Shown here in pieces: positions 16,213 to 21,097 of a stretch of DNA of 26,133 bases (the first letter of the stretch is position 1; each line of letters opens with the position of its first letter). Below the pieces are notes generated by a model. That model was not told the origin of the DNA and did no database searches. It saw only the letters and a program-made list of their open reading frames with translations. The position numbers and the translations under genes were made by a program. The DNA comes from a virus, in IMG/VR virus record IMGVR_UViG_3300044922_000050, positions 1 to 26,133 of that record; one strand, given 5' to 3'.

Positions 16213-16399
16213 AGCACTTATTCGTACGATAATGTGTCATAAAACGCACTTTTTGATACATATTTATCCCTTATAAGTCAAATTATACCATTTATCCTTA
16301 TTATTTGCCGTTCATCACATTTATTTAAAATAATTGACTTGTTTGATAAAGTTATAAGGTTTTACCCTATCTTTGAATCCTAAACCAAAAACAACCAAT
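16213..16399 (+). promoter_or_regulatory. Non-coding control region with inverted repeats before the early genes
   Basis: The whole 16098-16399 interval (302 bases) has no gene. Past the two terminators it is AT-rich and holds two inverted repeats. ATGTGTCA (16232-16239) faces TGATACAT (16254-16261), 7 of 8 matching, 14-nt spacer. CCTTATAA (16269-16276) faces TTATAAGG (16352-16359), perfect but 75 nt apart and flanking the -33 region of the promoter at 16342-16375. These could be operators for an early-gene regulator or DNA-looping sites. No regulator is identified. Confidence 0.4.
16342..16375 (+). promoter_or_regulatory. Early promoter, TTTG-N22-TATCTTTG
   Basis: TTTG at 16342-16345 and TATCTTTG at 16368-16375 are 22 nt apart, close to the spacing reported for Bacteroidetes promoters. 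It is the best two-part promoter in the window and reads into 16400 onward with a leader of about 20 nt (ending ACCAAT before the ATG). Confidence 0.6.
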
Positions 16400-16528
16400 A
16401 TGAACAGACTAAAAACTCCACAAGAGAAAGCAAACGAACGCTACAAAGCTGAAAGCATCAAACCACTTTACGCATTTATTATTGTATGCGTGGCATTTTT
16501 AATTACCGCAATCCTTCAAAACATTTAA
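16400..16528 (+). CDS. Small membrane protein, 42 residues
   Basis: MNRLKTPQEKANERYKAESI followed by KPLYAFIIVCVAFLITAILQ NI: a charged N-terminus and one membrane span at about residues 22-39. It is the first ORF after the early promoter, with the leader ACCAAT before its ATG that also precedes the bet gene (18018-18023). Predicted to be an early membrane protein of unknown function; superinfection exclusion or host takeover are possible roles for such proteins but nothing specific supports them. Confidence 0.55.
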   Translation: MNRLKTPQEKANERYKAESIKPLYAFIIVCVAFLITAILQNI

Positions 16529-16530
16529 CT

Positions 16531-16761
16531 ATGAAAACTGCAATGCAAGAACTATTAGAGTACATTAAAACTGCTCACACATTTACATTCCTTCCAGAAC
16601 AATTAGCTAAAACTATTGAAGATAAATATTTACATATTGAAGAAAGGCAAATTGAACAAGCATTTGACGATGGCGAAATAAACGTATGGAATAGCAAAAG
16701 AGATGAGTGGTTTGAATTTGAAGGCGGTATAAACTATTTTGAAAAAACCTATAAAAACTAA
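16531..16761 (+). CDS. Hypothetical early protein, 76 residues
   Basis: The start at 16531 lies three bases after the upstream stop; an in-frame start at 16486 would lie inside the small membrane gene. The sequence MKTAMQELLEYIKTAHTFTF continues to an acidic, aromatic C-terminus (DGEINVWNSKRDEWFEFEGG). It looks like a small soluble helical protein. I have no family for it beyond the impression that similar small proteins are common in early regions of Bacteroidetes phages. Confidence 0.65.
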   Translation: MKTAMQELLEYIKTAHTFTFLPEQLAKTIEDKYLHIEERQIEQAFDDGEINVWNSKRDEWFEFEGGINYFEKTYKN

Positions 16762-16764
16762 TTT

Positions 16765-16932
16765 ATGAACGCAATTGAAACCTTTATTTACACATTAGAA
16801 ACTAAACTAAAGACAATGCCAAGTGGCTATGTAAAAGAAACAGTAACCGCCTGTAAGGAATTAGCCGAAGGCATAAAAGAAATCTATGAAAACCCTAATA
16901 ACAACATTAGTAACCAACCAAATCAAGACTAA
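16765..16932 (+). CDS. Hypothetical early protein, 55 residues
   Basis: MNAIETFIYTLETKLKTMPS, then GYVKETVTACKELAEGIKEI, ending Asn/Gln rich. It is helical and starts three bases after the previous stop. Its last 47 bases overlap the ribbon-helix-helix-like ORF at 16886 in another frame. The Asn-rich end may be non-structural and is the part that shares DNA. No family recognised. Confidence 0.55.
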   Translation: MNAIETFIYTLETKLKTMPSGYVKETVTACKELAEGIKEIYENPNNNISNQPNQD

Positions 16933-17104
16933 CCTACAAACCGAAGCTGACAACAAAGGCATAACCTTAAGTAAGTTGGTTTATAAAATCCTAAAACAAT
17001 ATGAGCAAACTAATTTATCAAGAGAAACAACTGAAGTTGCACAAAAGAGCAACAACGCTACTGGAACTGCTAAAACAAGCACAAGGAAGGCAAAATCTAT
17101 TTGA
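16886..17104 (+). CDS. Ribbon-helix-helix-like DNA-binding protein
   Basis: 72 residues. Residues 7-40 fit an Arc/CopG pattern: a short strand (TLVTNQIKTNLQ) followed by two helices (TEADNKGITLSKLVYKILKQ). The C-terminal 30 residues are Thr/Lys rich and look disordered. The gene overlaps both neighbours: 47 bases with 16765-16932 and 104 bases with 17001-17297, all in different frames. If real it could be a small early regulator, for which the inverted repeats near 16232-16276 are candidate sites; that link is inferred only. The fold call is moderate, and the large overlap lowers certainty that the whole ORF is used. Confidence 0.45.
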   Translation: MKTLITTLVTNQIKTNLQTEADNKGITLSKLVYKILKQYEQTNLSRETTEVAQKSNNATGTAKTSTRKAKSI

Positions 17105-17297
17105 GGCTGACCTTGCTGAATGGAGGCGAGGTTTAGATGACACAAGGACAATGATTAGCGAGGAGGATTTATTAATCAAAATTGCAAGGATGAATGACAT
17201 CCAGCGCAGAATCCTTAAAAGCTACCATTTTTTAATCTTAGACCTTTATACATTAACGGAGGACTTTATGTTACCAATAAACCTTTTACATTTTTAA
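17001..17297 (+). CDS. Hypothetical helical protein, 98 residues
   Basis: MSKLIYQEKQLKLHKRATTL, then LELLKQAQGRQNLFEADLAE, then a long helical body (RGLDDTRTMISEEDLLIKIARMNDIQRRILKS) with a hydrophobic C-terminus. Coiled-coil-like heptads are visible in residues 10-80. The first 104 bases are shared with the 16886 ORF in another frame. Length and composition suggest a genuine soluble protein, perhaps a small dimer; no family recognised. The next gene starts one base after its stop. Confidence 0.6.
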   Translation: MSKLIYQEKQLKLHKRATTLLELLKQAQGRQNLFEADLAEWRRGLDDTRTMISEEDLLIKIARMNDIQRRILKSYHFLILDLYTLTEDFMLPINLLHF

Positions 17298-17298
17298 T

Positions 17299-17538
17299 AT
17301 GACACCAAAAGAAAAAGCAATACAATTATTTGATAAATTTAATAATCCAGATAGGACAAATTATCCATATTATTCTCATAATGCTCAACAATGTGCATTA
17401 ATAGCAGTAGATGAAATGATAGCAGAATTAGCTTATATAAGAAATTATGATGAAGAAATAGATGAAAAAATGATAATAAAAATAGACCAAAGACAAGATT
17501 TTTTAATAGAAGTTGAAAAAGAAATAAAGGCATTATGA
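17299..17538 (+). CDS. Hypothetical early protein, 79 residues
   Basis: MTPKEKAIQLFDKFNNPDRT, then YYSHNAQQCALIAVDEMIAE and an acidic helical end (IDEKMIIKIDQRQDFLIEVE). The N-terminal pattern MTPKEKAIxLFDKF and CALIAVDExI are familiar from unannotated proteins of Bacteroidetes phages. No catalytic motif. It ends in an ATGA overlap with the DnaA-like gene, so the two are probably translated together. Confidence 0.7.
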   Translation: MTPKEKAIQLFDKFNNPDRTNYPYYSHNAQQCALIAVDEMIAELAYIRNYDEEIDEKMIIKIDQRQDFLIEVEKEIKAL

Positions 17539-17972
17539 GAGAAGTCCACAAGACATATATGGCAGAACTTGAAATTGAGGTTTTGCGAGAAAAAAACAAA
17601 AAACTAAAGCAAGAGATAAATCAATTAAAGGATTTATTAGACAAACATTTAAACATAAAAACAATAAGAATGGACAAAGAACAACAAAAAGAGTATGCAA
17701 TTCAAATAGCCGAAAAAGTGTGCAATTATTACCAAATTAACTACGGAAAAATGATGTCTAAATATAGAGGCGAGGAGGTTACTTTGGCAAGGCAAATGAC
17801 TATGTACTTTACTAAGGAAAAGACTGAATTAAACGGCGAGGAAATAGCAAAATTGTTTAACAGGGATAGGACAACAGTTTTACACTCAATCCAAAAGATT
17901 CGTGGACAATTGACAAATAAGTTTGATGATACCATAAAAAATGACATTTTCAACTTAAATGTGCTACTTTAA
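17535..17972 (+). CDS. DnaA domain IV-like DNA-binding protein with N-terminal coiled coil
   Basis: 145 residues. Residues about 55-125 match the DNA-binding domain of DnaA: VTLARQMTMYFTKEKTELNG (DnaA has VVRPRQIAMYLARE...) then EEIAKLFNRDRTTVLHSIQK. The segment NRDRTTVLHSI corresponds to GGRDHTTVLHA, which reads DnaA boxes. No AAA+ ATPase domain is present. Residues 8-40 form a charged coiled coil (AELEIEVLREKNKKLKQEIN), probably a dimer or partner-binding arm. It might bind DnaA boxes on the host or phage genome and help or block initiation. It overlaps the previous gene (ATGA) and lies upstream of bet. A shorter start at 17568 is possible. Confidence 0.7.
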   Translation: MREVHKTYMAELEIEVLREKNKKLKQEINQLKDLLDKHLNIKTIRMDKEQQKEYAIQIAEKVCNYYQINYGKMMSKYRGEEVTLARQMTMYFTKEKTELNGEEIAKLFNRDRTTVLHSIQKIRGQLTNKFDDTIKNDIFNLNVLL

Positions 17973-18023
17973 TTTGGTTATTAACACTAAACTACCTAAT
18001 TTTAAACTCTAAAACCAACCAAT

Positions 18024-18740
18024 ATGAACGAACAACAACTGGCTAAAAAGCCACAACTTTCGTACACGAAAGACCAAGTAGAGTTAGTAAAATCGCAGAT
18101 TGCTCCAGAAGCAACAGTTGATGAACTAAAGCTATTTCTTTATCAAGCACAAAGGACAGGACTTGATGCGTTATCAAGACAGATTTATTGCATCCACAGG
18201 AACGTTAAAACGCAAAACGGATGGGCTAAAAAAATGACCATTCAAACAAGCATTGATGGATTCCGAGTAATCGCTGAAAGAAGCGGAAACTATGGTGGAC
18301 AAAGCGAACCTGTATTTGTAGAACAAGATGGTAAGTTAATTTCTTGTAAGGTATCAGTATTTAAGTTTAGGGGAGATGTAAGATATGAAGCAGCGGTCGG
18401 AGTAGCTTACTGGGATGAATACTGCCAAACAACAAACGAAGGAAAACCTATGGGTTTATGGTCAAAAATGCCTCACACAATGTTGGCAAAAGTGGCAGAA
18501 AGTTTGGCGCTTCGCAGAGCATATCCTAATGATTTAAGCGGACTTTACACTGGTGATGAAATGGCTCAAAGTGATGAAAAGCCAGCCTACATTAAAACGC
18601 ACGATAATCTTGATGATTTGGAGTTAGCTATTGACTTATGCATAAGCACAAACGAATTGGCTGAACTTTACACATTGAATCAAGAATTAGCCGACAAAGA
18701 AGTAACTAAATTATTTACCAAGAAAAAACAAACTTTATGA
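18024..18740 (+). CDS. bet: Bet/RecT-type single-strand annealing protein
   Basis: 238 residues. The pattern ELKLFLYQAQRTGLDALSRQ, IYCIHR, MTIQTSIDGFRVIAERSGNY and GGQSEP is characteristic of the phage recombination protein Bet (Red-beta) family, followed by AAVGVAYWDEY and MLAKVAESLALRRAYPNDLS, the usual C-terminal half of the conserved domain. The protein would anneal complementary single strands during replication-linked recombination. No lambda Exo-like partner gene adjoins it; a PD-(D/E)XK-like ORF lies 3 kb downstream at 21862. The leader (AACCAACCAAT before ATG) resembles that of 16400. It overlaps the next gene by an ATGA junction. Confidence 0.88.
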   Translation: MNEQQLAKKPQLSYTKDQVELVKSQIAPEATVDELKLFLYQAQRTGLDALSRQIYCIHRNVKTQNGWAKKMTIQTSIDGFRVIAERSGNYGGQSEPVFVEQDGKLISCKVSVFKFRGDVRYEAAVGVAYWDEYCQTTNEGKPMGLWSKMPHTMLAKVAESLALRRAYPNDLSGLYTGDEMAQSDEKPAYIKTHDNLDDLELAIDLCISTNELAELYTLNQELADKEVTKLFTKKKQTL

Positions 18741-18982
18741 CACCATTAAGCAGATTATGGGATTTAAGAGAAGCAGTTAAGTTTTGGAATTACAAAGTTG
18801 ATACAAGCTATCCACAAAACGCAAGTGAAATGATTCATCAATTAAATTTAGCTAAGTATAAACTTAAACTACATAAACAAAAACACTTCCCAGAGTTATT
18901 AGAGCAACCTAAAAGGGATTACATTCCTTATCAAATGTTAGCTGATAAATTTGAAGTATTTGAAAACTATTTAAACGATTAA
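18737..18982 (+). CDS. Hypothetical protein, 81 residues
   Basis: MTPLSRLWDLREAVKFWNYK, then NASEMIHQLNLAKYKLKLHK and a C-terminus rich in Tyr and Asp (DYIPYQMLADKFEVFENYLN). Largely helical and basic in the middle. ATGA overlap with bet suggests co-translation and possibly a function tied to it, such as an annealing accessory role, but I see no motif. Confidence 0.6.
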   Translation: MTPLSRLWDLREAVKFWNYKVDTSYPQNASEMIHQLNLAKYKLKLHKQKHFPELLEQPKRDYIPYQMLADKFEVFENYLND

Positions 18983-18984
18983 TT

Positions 18985-19155
18985 ATGCCTTATTCAACTT
19001 GCTGCGGCGCACACACCACTTTTGATGAAATTGGAATTTGTCCAGATTGTTTAGAACATTGCGATTGGGAAGAAGAAGATAAGGAGGAGTTAGAACAAGA
19101 TAGACAAAACGAAATAGCATTAGAACAAGAACAATTAAATAAACACCAAAACTAA
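18985..19155 (+). CDS. Small zinc-binding acidic protein, 56 residues
   Basis: Cys6, Cys7, Cys19, Cys22 and Cys26 form a CC-x11-CPDC-x3-C pattern (STCCGAH, GICPDC), which suggests one zinc site. The rest is a very acidic helix (EEEDKEELEQDRQNEIALEQ). It starts two bases after the upstream stop and ends five bases before the next gene. Small zinc-ribbon proteins of this kind are common among early genes; function unknown. Confidence 0.65.
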   Translation: MPYSTCCGAHTTFDEIGICPDCLEHCDWEEEDKEELEQDRQNEIALEQEQLNKHQN

Positions 19156-19160
19156 AAACA

Positions 19161-19433
19161 ATGATTGTATTAAACATTTGCAAAGAGGAAATCAACTGGA
19201 AAGAAGCTAAAAACGGCAAACACTACGCAAACGTAGCTACTGACTTTTTAAAGCAACCAGATGAAAAAGGAAACACGCACACAGTATGGAATAACCAAAC
19301 AATGGAAGAACGAGCAGAAAAGGCAAAGAAAAACTACTGTGGTAGAGGTAAGCAAGTTTCTTATAACGCACCAACAGGTAAAAAGGAATTTGCCGTAAAT
19401 CAACAAGAATCGGAGGACGATTTGCCCTTCTAA
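19161..19433 (+). CDS. Small protein with SSB-like C-terminal tip
   Basis: 90 residues. It ends QQESEDDLPF, an acidic tip like the DD(I/L)PF of single-stranded DNA-binding proteins, which recruits replication and repair proteins. The N-terminal 70 residues (MIVLNICKEEINWKEAKNGK, HYANVATDFLKQPDEKGNTH, VWNNQTMEERAEKAKKNYCG) are strand-rich and could be a very short OB-like domain, but at 90 residues it is shorter than bacterial SSB. It could be a phage SSB or a protein that uses the tip to bind SSB partners. Location next to bet fits a replication/recombination role. Confidence 0.6.
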   Translation: MIVLNICKEEINWKEAKNGKHYANVATDFLKQPDEKGNTHTVWNNQTMEERAEKAKKNYCGRGKQVSYNAPTGKKEFAVNQQESEDDLPF

Positions 19434-19460
19434 AATGGAAATATTTTAGTTACCATTTTA
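19431..19460 (+). repeat. Inverted repeat after the SSB-like gene
   Basis: TAAAATGG (19431-19438) pairs with CCATTTTA (19453-19460), 8 bp, 14-nt loop. It begins on the stop codon and ends seven bases before the promoter box of the HNH gene. A weak terminator or an operator is possible; the absence of a T-run beyond the stem argues against a strong terminator. Confidence 0.5.
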
Positions 19461-19466
19461 ATTCAT

Positions 19467-19474
19467 TATATTTG
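19467..19474 (+). promoter_or_regulatory. Bacteroidetes-type -7 box for the HNH gene
   Basis: TATATTTG followed by TATAAAATAA, 14 nt before ATG 19489. The same box and leader words occur at 12840. A separate promoter is common for free-standing homing genes. Confidence 0.5.
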
Positions 19475-19488
19475 TATAAAATAATAAT

Positions 19489-20013
19489 ATGAAACAATGT
19501 TTTAAATGTAACGAACTAAAGCCTTTAGATGAATTTTACAAACATTTTCAAATGAAAGATGGTAGGGTAAATAAATGCATACTTTGTAATAAGAAAGAAG
19601 CATTAGAAAATTATGCAAATAAAAAGAATGACCCTAATTTCATTATTAAAGAAAGGAAAAGGGGTAGGGAAAAACATCAAAGACTTTATACAGGTCAAGC
19701 TAAAAGAAATTATAAAAATCAATTAGCTTGGGTAACTAAATATCCAGAGAAACTTAAGGCTTCAAGAAAATCACAAAGTATGAGTAAGCATAAGCCATTT
19801 GAAGGAGCAGAAAAACATCATTGGTCTTATAATGCAGAACATTATAAAGATATAATATGGTTAAGTGGTAAAGACCATAAAAAAGCACATAGATTTATAA
19901 TTTATGACCAAGAGAGAATGATGTATAGAAGGATTGACAATCTTCAATTGCTTGATACTAAAGAGTATCACGAAGGTTATATCAAATCAATAATATTAAC
20001 AGAAGAAGATTAA
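19489..20013 (+). CDS. HNH endonuclease, free-standing homing-type
   Basis: 174 residues. An N-terminal zinc ribbon (Cys4-Cys7 in CFKC, Cys30-Cys33 in CILC) is followed by a basic linker and an HNH-type His-Me finger at 109-134 (KHHWSYNAEHYKDIIWLSGK then DHKKAH; His110/His111 and His130/His134). The C-terminus has YRRIDNLQLLDT. Such proteins cut DNA and often spread their own gene. It interrupts the early block between the SSB-like and HTH genes, with its own promoter-like box upstream and a GC-rich structured stretch downstream. Confidence 0.7.
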   Translation: MKQCFKCNELKPLDEFYKHFQMKDGRVNKCILCNKKEALENYANKKNDPNFIIKERKRGREKHQRLYTGQAKRNYKNQLAWVTKYPEKLKASRKSQSMSKHKPFEGAEKHHWSYNAEHYKDIIWLSGKDHKKAHRFIIYDQERMMYRRIDNLQLLDTKEYHEGYIKSIILTEED

Positions 20014-20028
20014 ACCATTCTAAAACAA

Positions 20029-20055
20029 CCCCTCGTTGGGCGATAACGTTAAGCG
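20029..20055 (+). other. GC-rich stretch with hairpin potential after the HNH gene
   Basis: Within a very AT-rich sequence, CCCC at 20029-20032 can pair with GGG at 20038-20040, or CGTT (20034-20037) with AACG (20045-20048) leaving a 7-nt loop GGGCGAT. A perfect 8-bp palindrome TAACGTTA follows at 20043-20050. It may mark an insertion edge of the HNH gene or a control element for the HTH gene at 20076; no function is established. Confidence 0.3.
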
Positions 20056-20075
20056 CAAATTTAAAACCTACAACT

Positions 20076-20270
20076 ATGAGCCAAAACCAACAAATCGCAA
20101 ACTACCTAAATAAAGGTAGAAAGTTAACCCCTATTGATGCTTTAAACAAGTTCGGTTGCTTCAGATTAGCAGCACGAATAGCAGACCTTAGAAACGATGG
20201 TATGAACATAAAAACTACCATTGTTAAGCTAAAAAATAAGAAGCAAATAGCACAGTATTCGGTTAATTAA
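20076..20270 (+). CDS. Winged-helix HTH protein, 64 residues
   Basis: QQIANYLNKGRKLTPIDALN, then KFGCFRLAARIADLRNDGMN match the small phage winged-helix domain family (HTH_39-like): an early helix, LTPIDALNKF as the second helix, and FRLAARIADLR as the recognition helix, then a wing (IKTTIVKLKNKKQ). Similar small proteins lie in early regions of many phages and probably regulate transcription or assist replication. The stop is followed two bases later by a promoter-like box. Confidence 0.75.
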   Translation: MSQNQQIANYLNKGRKLTPIDALNKFGCFRLAARIADLRNDGMNIKTTIVKLKNKKQIAQYSVN

Positions 20271-20272
20271 TG

Positions 20273-20280
20273 TATTTTTG
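20273..20280 (+). promoter_or_regulatory. Bacteroidetes-type -7 box upstream of the structured leader
   Basis: TATTTTTG followed by TATTAGG. Transcription starting 4-6 nt after the box would begin at about 20284-20286, exactly at the first hairpin of the leader. No clear -33 motif. Confidence 0.45.
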
Positions 20281-20283
20281 TAT

Positions 20284-20371
20284 TAGGTGTCGCATACCTA
20301 TTAGCAACTTATTGCCCTTGATTTGAACCCCCAATGCGACTGGGGGGAATCTGATGGGGCTATTTTATTTT
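20284..20371 (+). ncRNA. Structured leader with predicted kissing-loop hairpins
   Basis: Hairpin 1: TAGGT (20284-20288) pairs with ACCTA (20296-20300), loop GTCGCAT (20289-20295). Hairpin 2: CCCCCA (20328-20333) pairs with TGGGGG (20341-20346), loop ATGCGAC (20334-20340). Its stem can extend through GATT/AATC (20320-20323 with 20348-20351) and GCCC/GGGC (20314-20317 with 20357-20360). The two 7-nt loops are exact reverse complements over their full length, which predicts an intramolecular kissing complex (or a dimer contact). The leader ends at the ATG at 20372; an in-frame ATG at 20354 lies within the hairpin 2 base. Seen directly: pairings. Inferred: the RNA is made and controls the initiator-like gene. 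It does not match a riboswitch class I can name. Confidence 0.6.
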
Positions 20372-21097
20372 ATGGCAAAGAGATTTACAGACACAGAAAA
20401 GTGGAAAAAACCTTTTATAAGGTCTTTAAAAGCCCCTTACAAGCTCCTTTGGTTATACATTTGTGATGACTGCGACCATTCTGGAATTTGGCAAGTTGAT
20501 TTAGAAGTAGCTGAAATAAGGATTGGTGAAAAGTTGGATGAGAAAAAGGCAATACAATATTTTGCGGAAAAAATAATTCCTTTAGATAATGGGACAAAGT
20601 GGTTTATACCAAGTTTTATTGAGTTTCAATATCCAAGCGGTTTAAGTGAAAATAACAAAGCTCATACTGGAATTATTAAAAGTTTACAAAAGTATAAAAA
20701 CGAAATAGATAACTTTAAGCCCCTTGAAAGCCCATTGCAAGGGGACAAGGATATGGTTATGGATAAGGTAATGGTTAAGGATAAGGTTAAGGTAATGGTA
20801 ACAATGCCATTTGAAAGTGAAGAATTTTTAAATTATTGGGAAATGTGGAAGGAATTTAAAAGAAAACAATTTAAGTTTACATACGCTACTCCACAAAGCG
20901 AACAAGCAGCTTTAAAAGACTTGGTAAAACTATCAAATGGTGATGAACAAATTGCACTACAAATAATTGAACAATCATTAGCAAAAGGCTGGAAGGGTTT
21001 TTTTGCACTTAAAAACGAAACAAATGCAACAGGAATTAGCTACAATCGCAAACCAACTTTTACAGAGCAGCAATCCAATGCCCTTAGAAATCTATAA
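20372..21097 (+). CDS. Replication initiator-like protein (O-type / replisome organiser)
   Basis: 241 residues from the ATG at 20372 (MAKRFTDTEKWKKPFIRSLK). An in-frame ATG at 20354 lies inside the leader structure and adds six hydrophobic residues. The N-terminus (PYKLLWLYICDDCDHSGIWQ, VDLEVAEIRIG) is a winged-helix pattern seen in phage replisome organisers. A linker of (K/M)(D/V) repeats (KDMVMDKVMVKDKVKVMV, about 126-143) joins a C-terminal helical domain (FLNYWEMWKEFKRKQFKFTY, QALQII-like EQIALQIIEQSLAKGWKGFF), resembling DnaD/DnaT-like or lambda O C-terminal parts. It would bind the origin and recruit the helicase loader. The gene overlaps the next by 20 bases. Confidence 0.65.
   Translation: MAKRFTDTEKWKKPFIRSLKAPYKLLWLYICDDCDHSGIWQVDLEVAEIRIGEKLDEKKAIQYFAEKIIPLDNGTKWFIPSFIEFQYPSGLSENNKAHTGIIKSLQKYKNEIDNFKPLESPLQGDKDMVMDKVMVKDKVKVMVTMPFESEEFLNYWEMWKEFKRKQFKFTYATPQSEQAALKDLVKLSNGDEQIALQIIEQSLAKGWKGFFALKNETNATGISYNRKPTFTEQQSNALRNL
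20720..20800 (+). other. Candidate replication origin within the initiator-like gene
   Basis: A 7-bp hairpin CCCCTTG/CAAGGGG (20720-20726, 20738-20744; loop 11 nt) is followed after two bases by nine head-to-tail hexamers AWGGWW (20747-20800). The hexamers encode the Lys/Met-Asp/Val linker. Lambda O and several replisome organisers carry their origin repeats in this place. The hexamers could be only a coding linker, so the call is tentative. Confidence 0.4.

Noticed and set aside
20312-20347. Reverse strand reads GGGGGTTCAAATC, like a tRNA T-loop
   Set aside because: The bases that should form the T-stem do not pair (GGGG against AAGG), no acceptor, D or anticodon arm is found around it, and the forward hairpins explain the sequence better.
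20284-20371. Leader as a guanidine-II riboswitch or a hammerhead ribozyme
   Set aside because: The loops lack the ACGR motif of guanidine-II. CTGATG at 20351-20356 is not followed by the stem and GAAA needed for a hammerhead core.
20328-20371. Hairpin 2 as an intrinsic terminator
   Set aside because: The stem is followed by AATCTGATGGGGC before any T-rich run, so there is no uridine tract at the stem end.
20720-20744. Intragenic hairpin CCCCTTG/CAAGGGG as a terminator
   Set aside because: No T-run follows and it lies inside a coding sequence; an origin element is a better fit.
21003-21077. Upstream start for the second replication protein
   Set aside because: It would overlap the initiator-like gene by 95 bases; the ATG at 21078 gives a normal short overlap.
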